Shown: in pieces, positions 17,208-25,430 of the stretch
Numbering within the stretch: the first letter of the stretch is position 1
Layout of the letters: the number at the start of each line of letters is the position of its first letter
From: an uncultured Bacteroidales bacterium
GTDB taxonomy: Bacteria; Bacteroidota; Bacteroidia; Bacteroidales; Bacteroidaceae
Assembly (NCBI GenBank): GCA_902789725.1
Contig: CADAPC010000008.1
Span: forward strand, 1 to 55,946
Direction: 5' to 3'
Length of the DNA stretch: 55,946 bases
Position numbers and translations under genes: made by a program
The notes under the pieces: generated by a model
The model's database searches: none
Told to the model about the DNA's origin: nothing
Seen by the model: the letters and a program-made list of their open reading frames with translations, nothing else

Positions 17208-18779
17208 CTATTTCACAAACTTTACGTTCTCCACGTGGTTGCCGATGTAGGCTGGTACGAAATCGGCAGTCTTGTACCACGCAGGCTTGTCAGGCATCGT
17301 GTCGTATATTGCCTTTCCATTGATGTTCAGACCTTCGAACAGTACGTTCTTCACCATGTGGTTAGCGTCATATCCATTGATGAGCGAGATGTATGGCTCT
17401 GCGCCCTTATACGAAATGTTGCGGAAGGTGATGTCCTCAACGCCTCTTCCCGGAGCTGTGCAGTACTTTTCGTTCCAAGAAACCTTTATCTGGAAAAGGC
17501 ATCCCTGAATGATGTTCTCGATGCGTATATCTTCGAAGAGCACGTTGCGCACAAGGTTTAGGTCGCCGCAGTTGATGGCGAGACAGCCTTGGTAGTCAAC
17601 CTGAGCCTCAGCGTGGCAGAGGATGTCGAGGTTCTTGTACGTGAGGTTCACGATGCTGTCAGCCTCAATGCCTTTCTCCACGAGTGAGCCTGCTCCGTGA
17701 ATGCCGATGAAGATAGGATGCGCTACGTCAGCCCAGAGTGTGGAGTTCTGCATGCACACGTTGTTCACGCTGCCACTGAAGCCCTTGCGCGTTGCGTAGG
17801 CTGTGGTGCAGTCGTCGCTATTGCGGCAGAAGACATGGTCGTAGAGCATGTTACTCGAAGCAAACACATTCAGTCCGTCGCCCCATCCAGGGTGAGAGAT
17901 GCTCTGCACATCGCGCAGAGTCACTCCGTCACTGCCTCCAACAGGACAGGTGCAGAGGGTTACGCCTTCCACCAGCACGTTCTTGCTTCGGTGCACATGA
18001 ACGCCTTCATAGCCATCGGCAGGACGGCAGATGCCGCGTCCGATGATGCTCACGTTCTCAGCATCTTCGATGGCGAGAGTGCCACATACATAAGCGCTAG
18101 GAGCGAGATAGATGGTTGTGTTGGAAGGAATGCGGATAATCTTGTCTGACACAGGGGCTGACGAAGGAGTCACGTCCACCTTTGCCTCGGTCTTAACTGC
18201 TCCTGCAGCCTTGACAATCAGCTTTTTCAGAGTTTCGAACGATGCTCCCTCGTAATAGCCAGGAGCAATATATACGAACTTGCGCCCCATCTTCTTTGCC
18301 GCTTTCTTCGCATCAGCCATTTGCTCAACAGGTCTGTCGCAGAAGAGAAGCAGGTTGTTGGTGATGTCGCCGTTCCACTCCACGCTCACATACTCTGGCT
18401 TGTCAAGCGAGAAGAGGGTGGTGGAGTCGTTCAGCATAGTGCAAGAGATGCCTTTCGAATTTGGACGCACGCTTGCTTGTCCGTGAGCCTTTCCCATTAG
18501 ATGGCTCACCACCTTCACCTTCACAGTCCCTTCAAAGTCGAAACGAGCAAAAGACGTCTCGCACACCTTGTGCTTTCCGTTGCCGATAGGTGCATCGACT
18601 TTTGCCATGTAGGTGTCAATCCTTGTCCAGTCTTCCGAACCAGCAGATTGGACAAAGACATCGTAGTCATGCTTCAACGGGGAACCTTCAGGCGCAGGGG
18701 TGTTATGTGTCTTTCTGGCTCCCGACATGGATGTGGCGATGAGGCATAGCAGTGCAATGAGGTTTATAGTCCTTATCAT
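17208..18779 (-). CDS. Secreted beta-helix glycosidase, GH28/GH49-like (copy 2)
   Basis: A 523-residue paralog of the previous protein with the same order: signal peptide, beta-sandwich (about 30-165), an inserted Lys/Ala-rich loop (about 185-205), then the beta-helix (NVSIIGRGI, NVLVEGVTL, NMLYDHVFCRNSDDCTTAY). The paired Asp of the NSDDCTTAY turn align with those of copy 1, so both may be active. The two copies differ enough (clearly under half identical by eye) to have different linkage targets. This gene sits just downstream of a promoter with a 14-bp perfect palindrome at 18804-18840, so it can be transcribed separately from the large secreted-protein gene before it. Confidence 0.75.
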   Translation of the reverse strand: MIRTINLIALLCLIATSMSGARKTHNTPAPEGSPLKHDYDVFVQSAGSEDWTRIDTYMAKVDAPIGNGKHKVCETSFARFDFEGTVKVKVVSHLMGKAHGQASVRPNSKGISCTMLNDSTTLFSLDKPEYVSVEWNGDITNNLLLFCDRPVEQMADAKKAAKKMGRKFVYIAPGYYEGASFETLKKLIVKAAGAVKTEAKVDVTPSSAPVSDKIIRIPSNTTIYLAPSAYVCGTLAIEDAENVSIIGRGICRPADGYEGVHVHRSKNVLVEGVTLCTCPVGGSDGVTLRDVQSISHPGWGDGLNVFASSNMLYDHVFCRNSDDCTTAYATRKGFSGSVNNVCMQNSTLWADVAHPIFIGIHGAGSLVEKGIEADSIVNLTYKNLDILCHAEAQVDYQGCLAINCGDLNLVRNVLFEDIRIENIIQGCLFQIKVSWNEKYCTAPGRGVEDITFRNISYKGAEPYISLINGYDANHMVKNVLFEGLNINGKAIYDTMPDKPAWYKTADFVPAYIGNHVENVKFVK

Positions 18780-18803
18780 AAAGATTTAGTCTTTGTTTTA
18801 AGT

Positions 18804-18840
18804 GGGATTTGTGTATCCGTTGCAAAGATACACAAATCCC
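18804..18840 (-). promoter_or_regulatory. Promoter -7 box embedded in a perfect 14-bp palindrome
   Basis: GGGATTTGTGTATC (18804-18817) and 18827-18840 form a perfect inverted repeat with a 9-base centre. Read on the minus strand, TATCTTTG (18830-18823), a match to TAnnTTTG, straddles the upstream arm and the centre. Transcription for the gene at 18779 would start near 18816, inside the other arm. An RNA hairpin could therefore not form whole, and a DNA operator for a repressor or activator is more likely. Confidence 0.6.
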
Positions 18841-18887
18841 TTAATAATTAGAGTCTTTTTCCTGAAAAACAACCCAAGTTCTATTTA

Positions 18888-21800
18888 TTACCTAAACATT
18901 ATCTTACTTGTTACAGTTCTTCCGTCAGAGAGCTTCTGCACGCGGATGTTTATGCCCTTCTGAGGTGCCGACACCTTTGTGCCAGAAACGGTGTAGTACT
19001 GAGTGCCCACAACTGCAGCTGCAGCAGTCTCAGCCTTCACGCCTGTTGCTGTCTCGAGAGTCATGTCTGAGAGCACGAAGATGTAGCTTGGAGTCTTGCT
19101 GACGTTAGCCTTGTCGTAAGGACTCTGCCATACGAAACTGCCTGTCCAGTAGCCGCCGTTCTCGTTCATGATGGCGAATACCTCGTCGTCAACCTCCTTC
19201 TTGAAGAATCGGAATGCAGGAGCTGCTGCTTCGTTTGAACTTTCCTCAACATAGCCAAGAGTAGTCACGTAGCCATCGTTACCGTAGATTGAAGTCTGCT
19301 CTACAGGCACAGTGATATCGTCGCCTGTTGTCTCGTCGTACTCACCTGTTGGAACCTGCTTAGTGATCTTCTTGAAGGTGAATGTCCAGTTGAAATCCGT
19401 AGCCTCCATGCCGTTCTTGGTAGCGTCAGCAACAACGCCAGCATAGTCAGTGAAGGCAGCGTAGTAGTTGCTTCCGTTTGTGTTCTTGTTCTTCTGAGTG
19501 AGGTACTTCTCTGTGTCAGCAATGTTGATAGCATAAGTGCCCTCGATGAAGAACTCGTATGGCAGGCGTGAAGCCATAAGTGCCTGAGCTGTGTTTGCAA
19601 GCTTAATTGCCATCTGGTCCATGTTGTACTGAGTGTCTCCGTTGTTTGCAATCTCTGCAGCGTCGGTGATGAGCTGGTCGAGTTCGTCATAGATATCAGG
19701 AGAGTACTGACCGCCCTCAGTGCCGATGTTGCCCTTGCATGAGTCGAGAACAGCCATAGCCTCAGCGATAGCATTCTCAAGAGCTGTAGGGTCGCCTACT
19801 GAGTAAGGGTCGAAGAGGTCAGCCTCCTCAGGGATGCTCTCGAGAGAGTACTTATTGTCAGCATCGATGCCAGTGCATACCGAGAGGTGAGTGATCTGAG
19901 TGCCTGCGCTCGAGTTGCGGTTTGAAGTGTAGCAGTCAATCTCCCAAGTTATCTTGTCGCCCTGCTTCATGTTTACGTAGTACTCCATGCTGATAGGAGC
20001 CTTTCCGTCCTGACCGTCGTTGGCTACCGAACCATACTCCTTAGCGAACATGAAGACATCCTTGTCCTGAGTCTCGGCATCCTTCTCCATGAAGCGAGCA
20101 CGTACCCAGAGAGGGTTCTCAACCTTTACGTTAGGATCTGGGCGGAAACAGCTGAAGTCCACCTTGTAAACACCATCGGCAGGAGCAGTGAACATAATGG
20201 CAGGTGCAAGATTGGTCATAGGGTGGCAGAAGCCGTTATCTGCGATGTAGAGCCAGTCGCCTGTGCCCTTGTACCATGCGTTAACCTCAGCGTTGCCGAG
20301 CTTGCTCGATGTGTCGTGGTTGGCAAACTTGTGGTAAGTGCCGTTGCCTACCTCGTAGTAATAGTATCCCCAAGGGGTGTCGCCGTTCGACTCGATGGCA
20401 TCAGTGTTGCTCTTCACTTCGCCTGTGATAGGGTCTGTGAGGAAGAGGGCGTAGTTGCCTTCAGCATCGTAGTCAACATCCTTCTTCGACTCGATGAACT
20501 TGCGCCAGAGGTTCTGAAGCTCCTCAACGTAAGCCTGTGAGTTGAATGCGTGAACTTCGCCACCCTCAACTGCGTCGTAAACGATGCTGATGAGCTCGAT
20601 GAGCTGGTTGGCAAGTTCTTCGTTGTACTGACCGAATGCGTCGCCTACCTCAGCATCCTCAAGGAATGTCTCATATTCGTCAATCATCTGACGGAGCAGC
20701 TCAATGTCGCCGCCTTCGCCGTAAGTGTCGGCAAAGTTCTCGTTCTGACGAGCATAAGCCTCCTCCACCTGAGAAATCTTGAGCGACTGGTAGAAAGTGC
20801 GTCCGTAGAAGTCGCGTGCCCAGTTGCTTACGATGTGAGTGCTGTCAGTGTTTACCTCGAACGAGATGATGTCGCCAGCCTTGCCTTCGAATGCCATAGA
20901 CATATCAGTTGGCAGCTGAGCCGAGTAGCGCTGCTCAGCACCGTTGTTGATATGGGCGTTGCCTCCGTAGCTTGGAAGTTCTTCGCCTTCCTGACCGAAG
21001 AGCATGCGGCACATGCCGAACTTGCTGCTTGCATAATCCATGTCGGCTGAACCGCTGTAGCGATAGCGAGGCACGATGCTCAGCAGACCTCTGCCTGCAG
21101 GAACGTCTTGGCGAAGCACACTTGCGTCCATCTGGTAGAAACCATCCTCTGGAATCACGAACGAGATGACGCTTGCATACTCGTCGTTGGCATAAACCTC
21201 ATAGCCGAACTTCTCGTCACGAACCACGTAGCAGAAGCGGTCTTTGCTGTTCACTGAAGTGCCGCCGTTGTTGTACACGCGGTAGTCGCTCCATCCGTTG
21301 CGGAGGGTAGAAGCGAAGATGTTGTTCACTTCGCCGCCCTGGTAGTTGCTGATGTCCACCACAAGCTCGCCACCTGCGCGGCAAGGCTGATAGACATCGA
21401 TGAAGTTAGCAGCATTCGAGTCGCTCAACTGAGTGAAGAGAGAGTACTTGCCTGTGCCGTAGCTGTACTTCTCAAAGCGCCACAAGCCATCTTTCACAGG
21501 GTTGTTTGCGAACTCTTCTGCTGTGATGTCCTTGATGTCATACTCAGCGATTGGCTTATACTCAGCCTTAGTCGATTCAAGTTTCCAGATGAACGAGCCC
21601 TTGCCTGCATTTGCCACGTCGTAGCATGGATAAGGAGTGGCATCTGCGTTCACTGTCCAGTAGCAGTTCTTTGACCATCCCTGCCACACGAGTTCATCAG
21701 GGCAAGTGGCGTTTGTCGCGCGTACAGCATATACATATTCGCCTGCGTTCTGTGCGTCTTCCTGTGCGTACCAAACCTGACGCTCGAAGTCAGGGCGGTC

Positions 21801-22175
21801 ATTCTTGCTTTCAGCCATGCTGAGGTTTGTCTGGCCGTCAGTTGAAGAGTTGCTGCCGTTTGAGAAGCGATACTGATCGTTGTAGCTCACTCTCCAAGCC
21901 TCGTCCACGAACTTGGCAAGACCTGTCTTCAGTTCGAAGGTGTATTCGCTCGCAGCCTCCTTGTCGGCAGTGAGCAGCACCTTGCGGTCATCCTGAGTGT
22001 AAAGATAATACTTCGTATTTCCCACCTCGGTGTAGATACGATAATTGCCATCAGAGATTGTCTGATTAGCGAGGGTGCGTTCAGCCTCTGTTGGCTCTTC
22101 GTTAGCGAGAGCCGTTGTTGGGAAAGCGATTCCCAGCATTGCGATTGCTGAAATGAGAAATGATTTGAGTCTCAT
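18888..22175 (-). CDS. Large secreted multidomain protein of the polysaccharide locus, function unknown
   Basis: A 1095-residue secreted protein (signal peptide ending ...FPTTALA). It has beta-rich segments of about 150 residues (near 30-200, 210-460, 590-760 and 880-1040) separated by short helical FIVAR-like stretches (about 470-570, and 800-870 with NAIAEAMAVLDSCKG...). The end (YYTVSGTKVSAPQKGINIRV) is the same kind of tail as in the 808-residue lyase. I recognise no catalytic motif; the beta segments look like carbohydrate-binding or jelly-roll domains. It is the first gene after the 23-bp dyad array, which makes it the most directly regulated product, perhaps a surface binding protein that does the work of the missing SusD. 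That last point is speculation. Confidence 0.7.
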   Translation of the reverse strand: MRLKSFLISAIAMLGIAFPTTALANEEPTEAERTLANQTISDGNYRIYTEVGNTKYYLYTQDDRKVLLTADKEAASEYTFELKTGLAKFVDEAWRVSYNDQYRFSNGSNSSTDGQTNLSMAESKNDRPDFERQVWYAQEDAQNAGEYVYAVRATNATCPDELVWQGWSKNCYWTVNADATPYPCYDVANAGKGSFIWKLESTKAEYKPIAEYDIKDITAEEFANNPVKDGLWRFEKYSYGTGKYSLFTQLSDSNAANFIDVYQPCRAGGELVVDISNYQGGEVNNIFASTLRNGWSDYRVYNNGGTSVNSKDRFCYVVRDEKFGYEVYANDEYASVISFVIPEDGFYQMDASVLRQDVPAGRGLLSIVPRYRYSGSADMDYASSKFGMCRMLFGQEGEELPSYGGNAHINNGAEQRYSAQLPTDMSMAFEGKAGDIISFEVNTDSTHIVSNWARDFYGRTFYQSLKISQVEEAYARQNENFADTYGEGGDIELLRQMIDEYETFLEDAEVGDAFGQYNEELANQLIELISIVYDAVEGGEVHAFNSQAYVEELQNLWRKFIESKKDVDYDAEGNYALFLTDPITGEVKSNTDAIESNGDTPWGYYYYEVGNGTYHKFANHDTSSKLGNAEVNAWYKGTGDWLYIADNGFCHPMTNLAPAIMFTAPADGVYKVDFSCFRPDPNVKVENPLWVRARFMEKDAETQDKDVFMFAKEYGSVANDGQDGKAPISMEYYVNMKQGDKITWEIDCYTSNRNSSAGTQITHLSVCTGIDADNKYSLESIPEEADLFDPYSVGDPTALENAIAEAMAVLDSCKGNIGTEGGQYSPDIYDELDQLITDAAEIANNGDTQYNMDQMAIKLANTAQALMASRLPYEFFIEGTYAINIADTEKYLTQKNKNTNGSNYYAAFTDYAGVVADATKNGMEATDFNWTFTFKKITKQVPTGEYDETTGDDITVPVEQTSIYGNDGYVTTLGYVEESSNEAAAPAFRFFKKEVDDEVFAIMNENGGYWTGSFVWQSPYDKANVSKTPSYIFVLSDMTLETATGVKAETAAAAVVGTQYYTVSGTKVSAPQKGINIRVQKLSDGRTVTSKIMFR

Positions 22176-22218
22176 AATTAATATTATTTTAGTTGGTAAT
22201 TTGAATCCGAATTGGTGG

Positions 22219-22250
22219 CAAAGGCATAGCTGGTGAAGGATGTTTTATTC
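22219..22250 (-). promoter_or_regulatory. Weak promoter reading toward the large secreted protein
   Basis: On the minus strand TGCCTTTG (22226-22219) differs from TAnnTTTG at one place. The matching -33 position, 20 bases upstream (22247-22250), falls inside the first dyad of the array and reads GAAT instead of TTTG. A poor promoter with an operator array at and above -33 is what an activator-dependent promoter should look like. Confidence 0.4.
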
Positions 22251-22333
22251 ACAAGGTGCGAATACTCTTATTCAAGCCTTGTGAATAAGGTTATTCATAA
22301 GGTGTGAATAACTCAATTCACAAGAAGCGAATT
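22246..22333. repeat. Array of four dyads with exact 23-bp spacing (candidate activator operators)
   Basis: Four imperfect palindromes built on TATTCACAAGGTGCGAATA follow each other: 22246-22264, 22267-22289 (opposite orientation, 8-bp perfect arms), 22290-22312 (8-bp perfect arms) and 22315-22333. Their centres are at 22255, 22278, 22301 and 22324, so the period is 23 bp each time. The arms (TTC / GAA) are fixed in all four, and the centre keeps AAGG-like bases. The array lies just above the weak minus-strand promoter and about 200 bp from the regulator gene promoter. Confidence 0.8.
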
Positions 22334-22492
22334 TTTGAGCTCGCTTTCAGCCTTGCTTTTTCGACTGCAAAGTTACGGCTATGCCCGTTCTTTTTTATAA
22401 TAAATATGTGTAGAAAAGGTTTTGCTTTATCGCAACGGACAAAATGCATTCCCACTCGCTGTTTTTCAACTGATTGAACTAAAAATAAAAGT

Positions 22493-22514
22493 AGTTCGCT
22501 AATTTCGGCGAACT
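22493..22514. promoter_or_regulatory. Palindrome just upstream of the regulator promoter
   Basis: AGTTCGC (22493-22499) and GCGAACT (22508-22514) form a perfect 7-bp dyad with an 8-base centre, ending 14 bases before the -33 box at 22529. The sequence differs from the 23-bp array. It is a candidate site for control of the regulator gene itself. Confidence 0.4.
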
Positions 22515-22528
22515 TTGTTGGCGATTTG

Positions 22529-22560
22529 TTTGGAGCATTTGTAGGCTTTTATTACCTTTG
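22529..22560 (+). promoter_or_regulatory. Consensus Bacteroidota promoter for the regulator gene
   Basis: TTTG (22529-22532), 20 bases, then TACCTTTG (22553-22560) match the -33/-7 consensus exactly. The start site would be near 22567, 17 bases before the ATG at 22584. Confidence 0.8.
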
Positions 22561-22583
22561 CCCACACATGCGAAAATATACCG

Positions 22584-25403
22584 ATGAATTACAACCAAAA
22601 TAATATGAAACGCTCGTTAATCTTCTCACTGATGGTTCTGCTCGTTTGGACTCTCGCACCTGCCCAAATACAGGATACATGCAGAATCAGTTCGCTCGAC
22701 GGTATGCCTGACGACATCGTTAACCGTATATTTAAGGACCACCGTGGATTGATGTGGTTCGCAACCGACAAGGGTGTGACGTGCTACAACGGCGCATCCA
22801 TAGTGAATTTGGAGTGGGAAGACAGACAATTCCGTCGCGTGGTAGATGTGAAGGAAGATGCCAAGGGACGCATCTTCGCCGCGACGAACGACGGCATATA
22901 CAAGGTGGAGATGACGGACTTTGTGCTGAAGCGCGTGTATCCTGAGTGCACCGAGATAAGTGCGCTGCAATTCTCTGCCGATGGCAAGCTGTATGCGTGC
23001 AGTAACCACGGGCTCTATGTGTGCGGTGGAGAGGCAAAGCCAACGCTTCTGACTTTCGAGGAGAATGTCATGTCGGTGGAGAATGCAACCACTGACATTT
23101 GTCTCACGTCCGAGGACAAGCAGCTCATTTGGGTGTGCTCCATCCGCAAACTCTACAGCATAGACATTGCGACGGGCAAGCGCCAATGTTATGACCTCTC
23201 TGCCCAATTCGGTACGGCATTGCGAATGACGGCGATAGCCAGCCACAAGGGCAAACTCTACATAGGCACGAAGGACAGTGGCGTGCTGTGCTTCGACATG
23301 AAGGCGGAAAAGGCATGGCACTACACAGTTCTGCCCGAAGGCGATGTGCATGACCTGAACGTGGACGAGCAGGGACATCTCAATGTCAGCATGTACAACT
23401 TCTACGAGGTTGACATCGACCGCGACTCAGTAGTGCGTACAACGAAATCGCACAGCGCTTATGCCAGTCTGCGCGACACCGATTTAGGCGTGGTGTGGAG
23501 AGGTCATTACCTTGAAGGACTCTCGTACAACTATCACAAGCGACAGCTGGTCAATCATTATGAGTTCAATGGCTTAGACTCTCGCACTCTCTTCGTTCGC
23601 TCCCTCTCCAAGCATGGTGATGACCTCTTGATTGGCACTCGCGAAGGTTTCTACCACATCAATGAGAAAGCGGGTACATGTCTGTATTTCTCTCCCAAAG
23701 AGATAGGGGCGAACATAGTCACCGACATTGCATGGTTCAAGGGGCGTTTCGTGCTTGCCACATGGGAGTTTGGCATGAGGACCTATGACCCTCTCACGCA
23801 TGCTCTCAGTCTGCCTGAAGCCTTCACGGAACAAGGGCAGGTCTGTCAGTTTAACACTGGCGACTTCTCCAGCTTAGCCATCTCTCACGACAAGCAAACG
23901 CTCGTGGCTGTGGGCGATAGAGGATGCTTCTTCTTCGGCGAAGGCATACACTGTCTGCACAACTACAACTATAAGAACTCCAAGTTGCTCAACGAATACA
24001 TCACCTCGGCGTTCTTCGACAATCGTGGCATGCTGTGGATTGGATCAATGAGCCGTCTCTATATGCTCGATTTGGAAAGCCGAACCTTCATTGATCGCTT
24101 CCCTAAGCCTTTCTTTGATGATACGCACTACTTGGCTTTCGACCAAGACGCGGACGGCGATGTGCTTGCTTTTGGCGAGGGAAAAATCTTCAAGTGCAAG
24201 TCCGACCTTAGTTCCTACACCACCTACGACCTCAACCTCTCCCCTGGGTGTGGCAACATCTACTTTGTCCGCCCCTACAAAGGGCAGTACATCGTAGGAA
24301 CATCGTTGGGGCTCTTCCTCTTCGACAGGGGCTTCCAGAACTACAAGCAATTCTCATTCACTGACAATCTCCCTGCGCTGAATTTCAACAAGTCGGAAGT
24401 GCAGCAAATGAAAGACGGCTCGCTCTGGATGGCAACGAGTAAGGGCGTCATCTGCCTCTCGTCTGACCAACTCAACCATCTGAACGACAGTGTGAAGGGA
24501 AAGGTGGTGCTCGACAAGCTGTGGATAAACAGCAAGGTGATTGCACCAAATGAGTTGTACAACATGATAGACCGTCCCGAGATGAGCATCTCATGGAACT
24601 TCGGCAGCGAGGGCATCTCCTTCGTGCCGCTCTTGCTCGACTACTCGTTCAACATAGCAAGGCTTTATGAATACCAGATAGACAATGGCGACTTCCGCTC
24701 TTCGCGAGACCGTGAGACCGTCAGCATCAGCTCTCTCGCCCTCGGTTCTCACACCATCACCATCCGCTTGGCAGGTCATCCCGAAACGGCAACGTGCTAC
24801 AAGGTCACCGTCCTCCCGTCGGCACTCTTCTACTTCGAGATTCTGTTCTTTATCCTGCTGTGCGTGAGCGTGTATGTGGGAATAGACATTCACAAGCGCC
24901 GCTTGCGTCACAAGCAGAAACTGCACCTAAAGCATAAGCTCGAACGCGAGATTTCTGCTCAGAACGCCATTGTCGATTTGAAGCGACAACAGCTTGCTGA
25001 GCAGGAGGCTCTGGAACATGCTCAGGAGGAGGCTCGCAGACAGCGCACCTCAACGAGAGAATATAAGGAACTGCAGAATAATGTGAAGCAGTACATGGAG
25101 ATGGAACGACCATACCGTAATGTGAACTTCCGCCTGAGTGACCTTGCAAAGGCTGTCGATTCCACTCCTGCTGCCATTTCGCTGATGCTCAACCAGAACA
25201 TGCAGACGAATTTCTATGATTATATAAACCGCTATAGGCTTGAGGATTTCAAGCGCAAATACCGTTCGGCAAACTACAGCAACCTCTCTACCTCAGCTCT
25301 CTACGAGATGTGTGGTTTCAAGAAGACTACCTTCTTTGCCGCTTTCAAAAAGTTTGAGGGATGCACGCCGCTTGAGTGGATGAAGAAGACGATGCAAATG
25401 TAA
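22584..25403 (+). CDS. Membrane-spanning sensor with beta-propellers and AraC-type DNA-binding domain, no kinase
   Basis: A 939-residue regulator. An N-terminal signal/anchor (about 8-28; the ATG at 22605 is an alternative start) leads into about 600 residues of two-component-regulator propeller repeats (patterns such as DHRGLMWFATDKGV, DAKGRIFAATNDGI, DNRGMLWIGSM), then a Y_Y_Y-like beta domain. One membrane helix lies at about 748-769, followed by a charged coiled coil (about 772-825) and an AraC/HTH_18 domain (about 827-939) with FRLSDLAKAVDSTPAAIS and ALYEMCGFKKTTFFAAFKKF. Classical hybrid two-component systems have histidine kinase and receiver domains between membrane and HTH; here there is none. 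Ligand binding outside would have to act on the DNA-binding domain directly. It probably controls the dyad array just upstream. Confidence 0.88.
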   Translation: MNYNQNNMKRSLIFSLMVLLVWTLAPAQIQDTCRISSLDGMPDDIVNRIFKDHRGLMWFATDKGVTCYNGASIVNLEWEDRQFRRVVDVKEDAKGRIFAATNDGIYKVEMTDFVLKRVYPECTEISALQFSADGKLYACSNHGLYVCGGEAKPTLLTFEENVMSVENATTDICLTSEDKQLIWVCSIRKLYSIDIATGKRQCYDLSAQFGTALRMTAIASHKGKLYIGTKDSGVLCFDMKAEKAWHYTVLPEGDVHDLNVDEQGHLNVSMYNFYEVDIDRDSVVRTTKSHSAYASLRDTDLGVVWRGHYLEGLSYNYHKRQLVNHYEFNGLDSRTLFVRSLSKHGDDLLIGTREGFYHINEKAGTCLYFSPKEIGANIVTDIAWFKGRFVLATWEFGMRTYDPLTHALSLPEAFTEQGQVCQFNTGDFSSLAISHDKQTLVAVGDRGCFFFGEGIHCLHNYNYKNSKLLNEYITSAFFDNRGMLWIGSMSRLYMLDLESRTFIDRFPKPFFDDTHYLAFDQDADGDVLAFGEGKIFKCKSDLSSYTTYDLNLSPGCGNIYFVRPYKGQYIVGTSLGLFLFDRGFQNYKQFSFTDNLPALNFNKSEVQQMKDGSLWMATSKGVICLSSDQLNHLNDSVKGKVVLDKLWINSKVIAPNELYNMIDRPEMSISWNFGSEGISFVPLLLDYSFNIARLYEYQIDNGDFRSSRDRETVSISSLALGSHTITIRLAGHPETATCYKVTVLPSALFYFEILFFILLCVSVYVGIDIHKRRLRHKQKLHLKHKLEREISAQNAIVDLKRQQLAEQEALEHAQEEARRQRTSTREYKELQNNVKQYMEMERPYRNVNFRLSDLAKAVDSTPAAISLMLNQNMQTNFYDYINRYRLEDFKRKYRSANYSNLSTSALYEMCGFKKTTFFAAFKKFEGCTPLEWMKKTMQM

Positions 25404-25430
25404 CCATTTTGCCCAAGATATTCTACGTAT

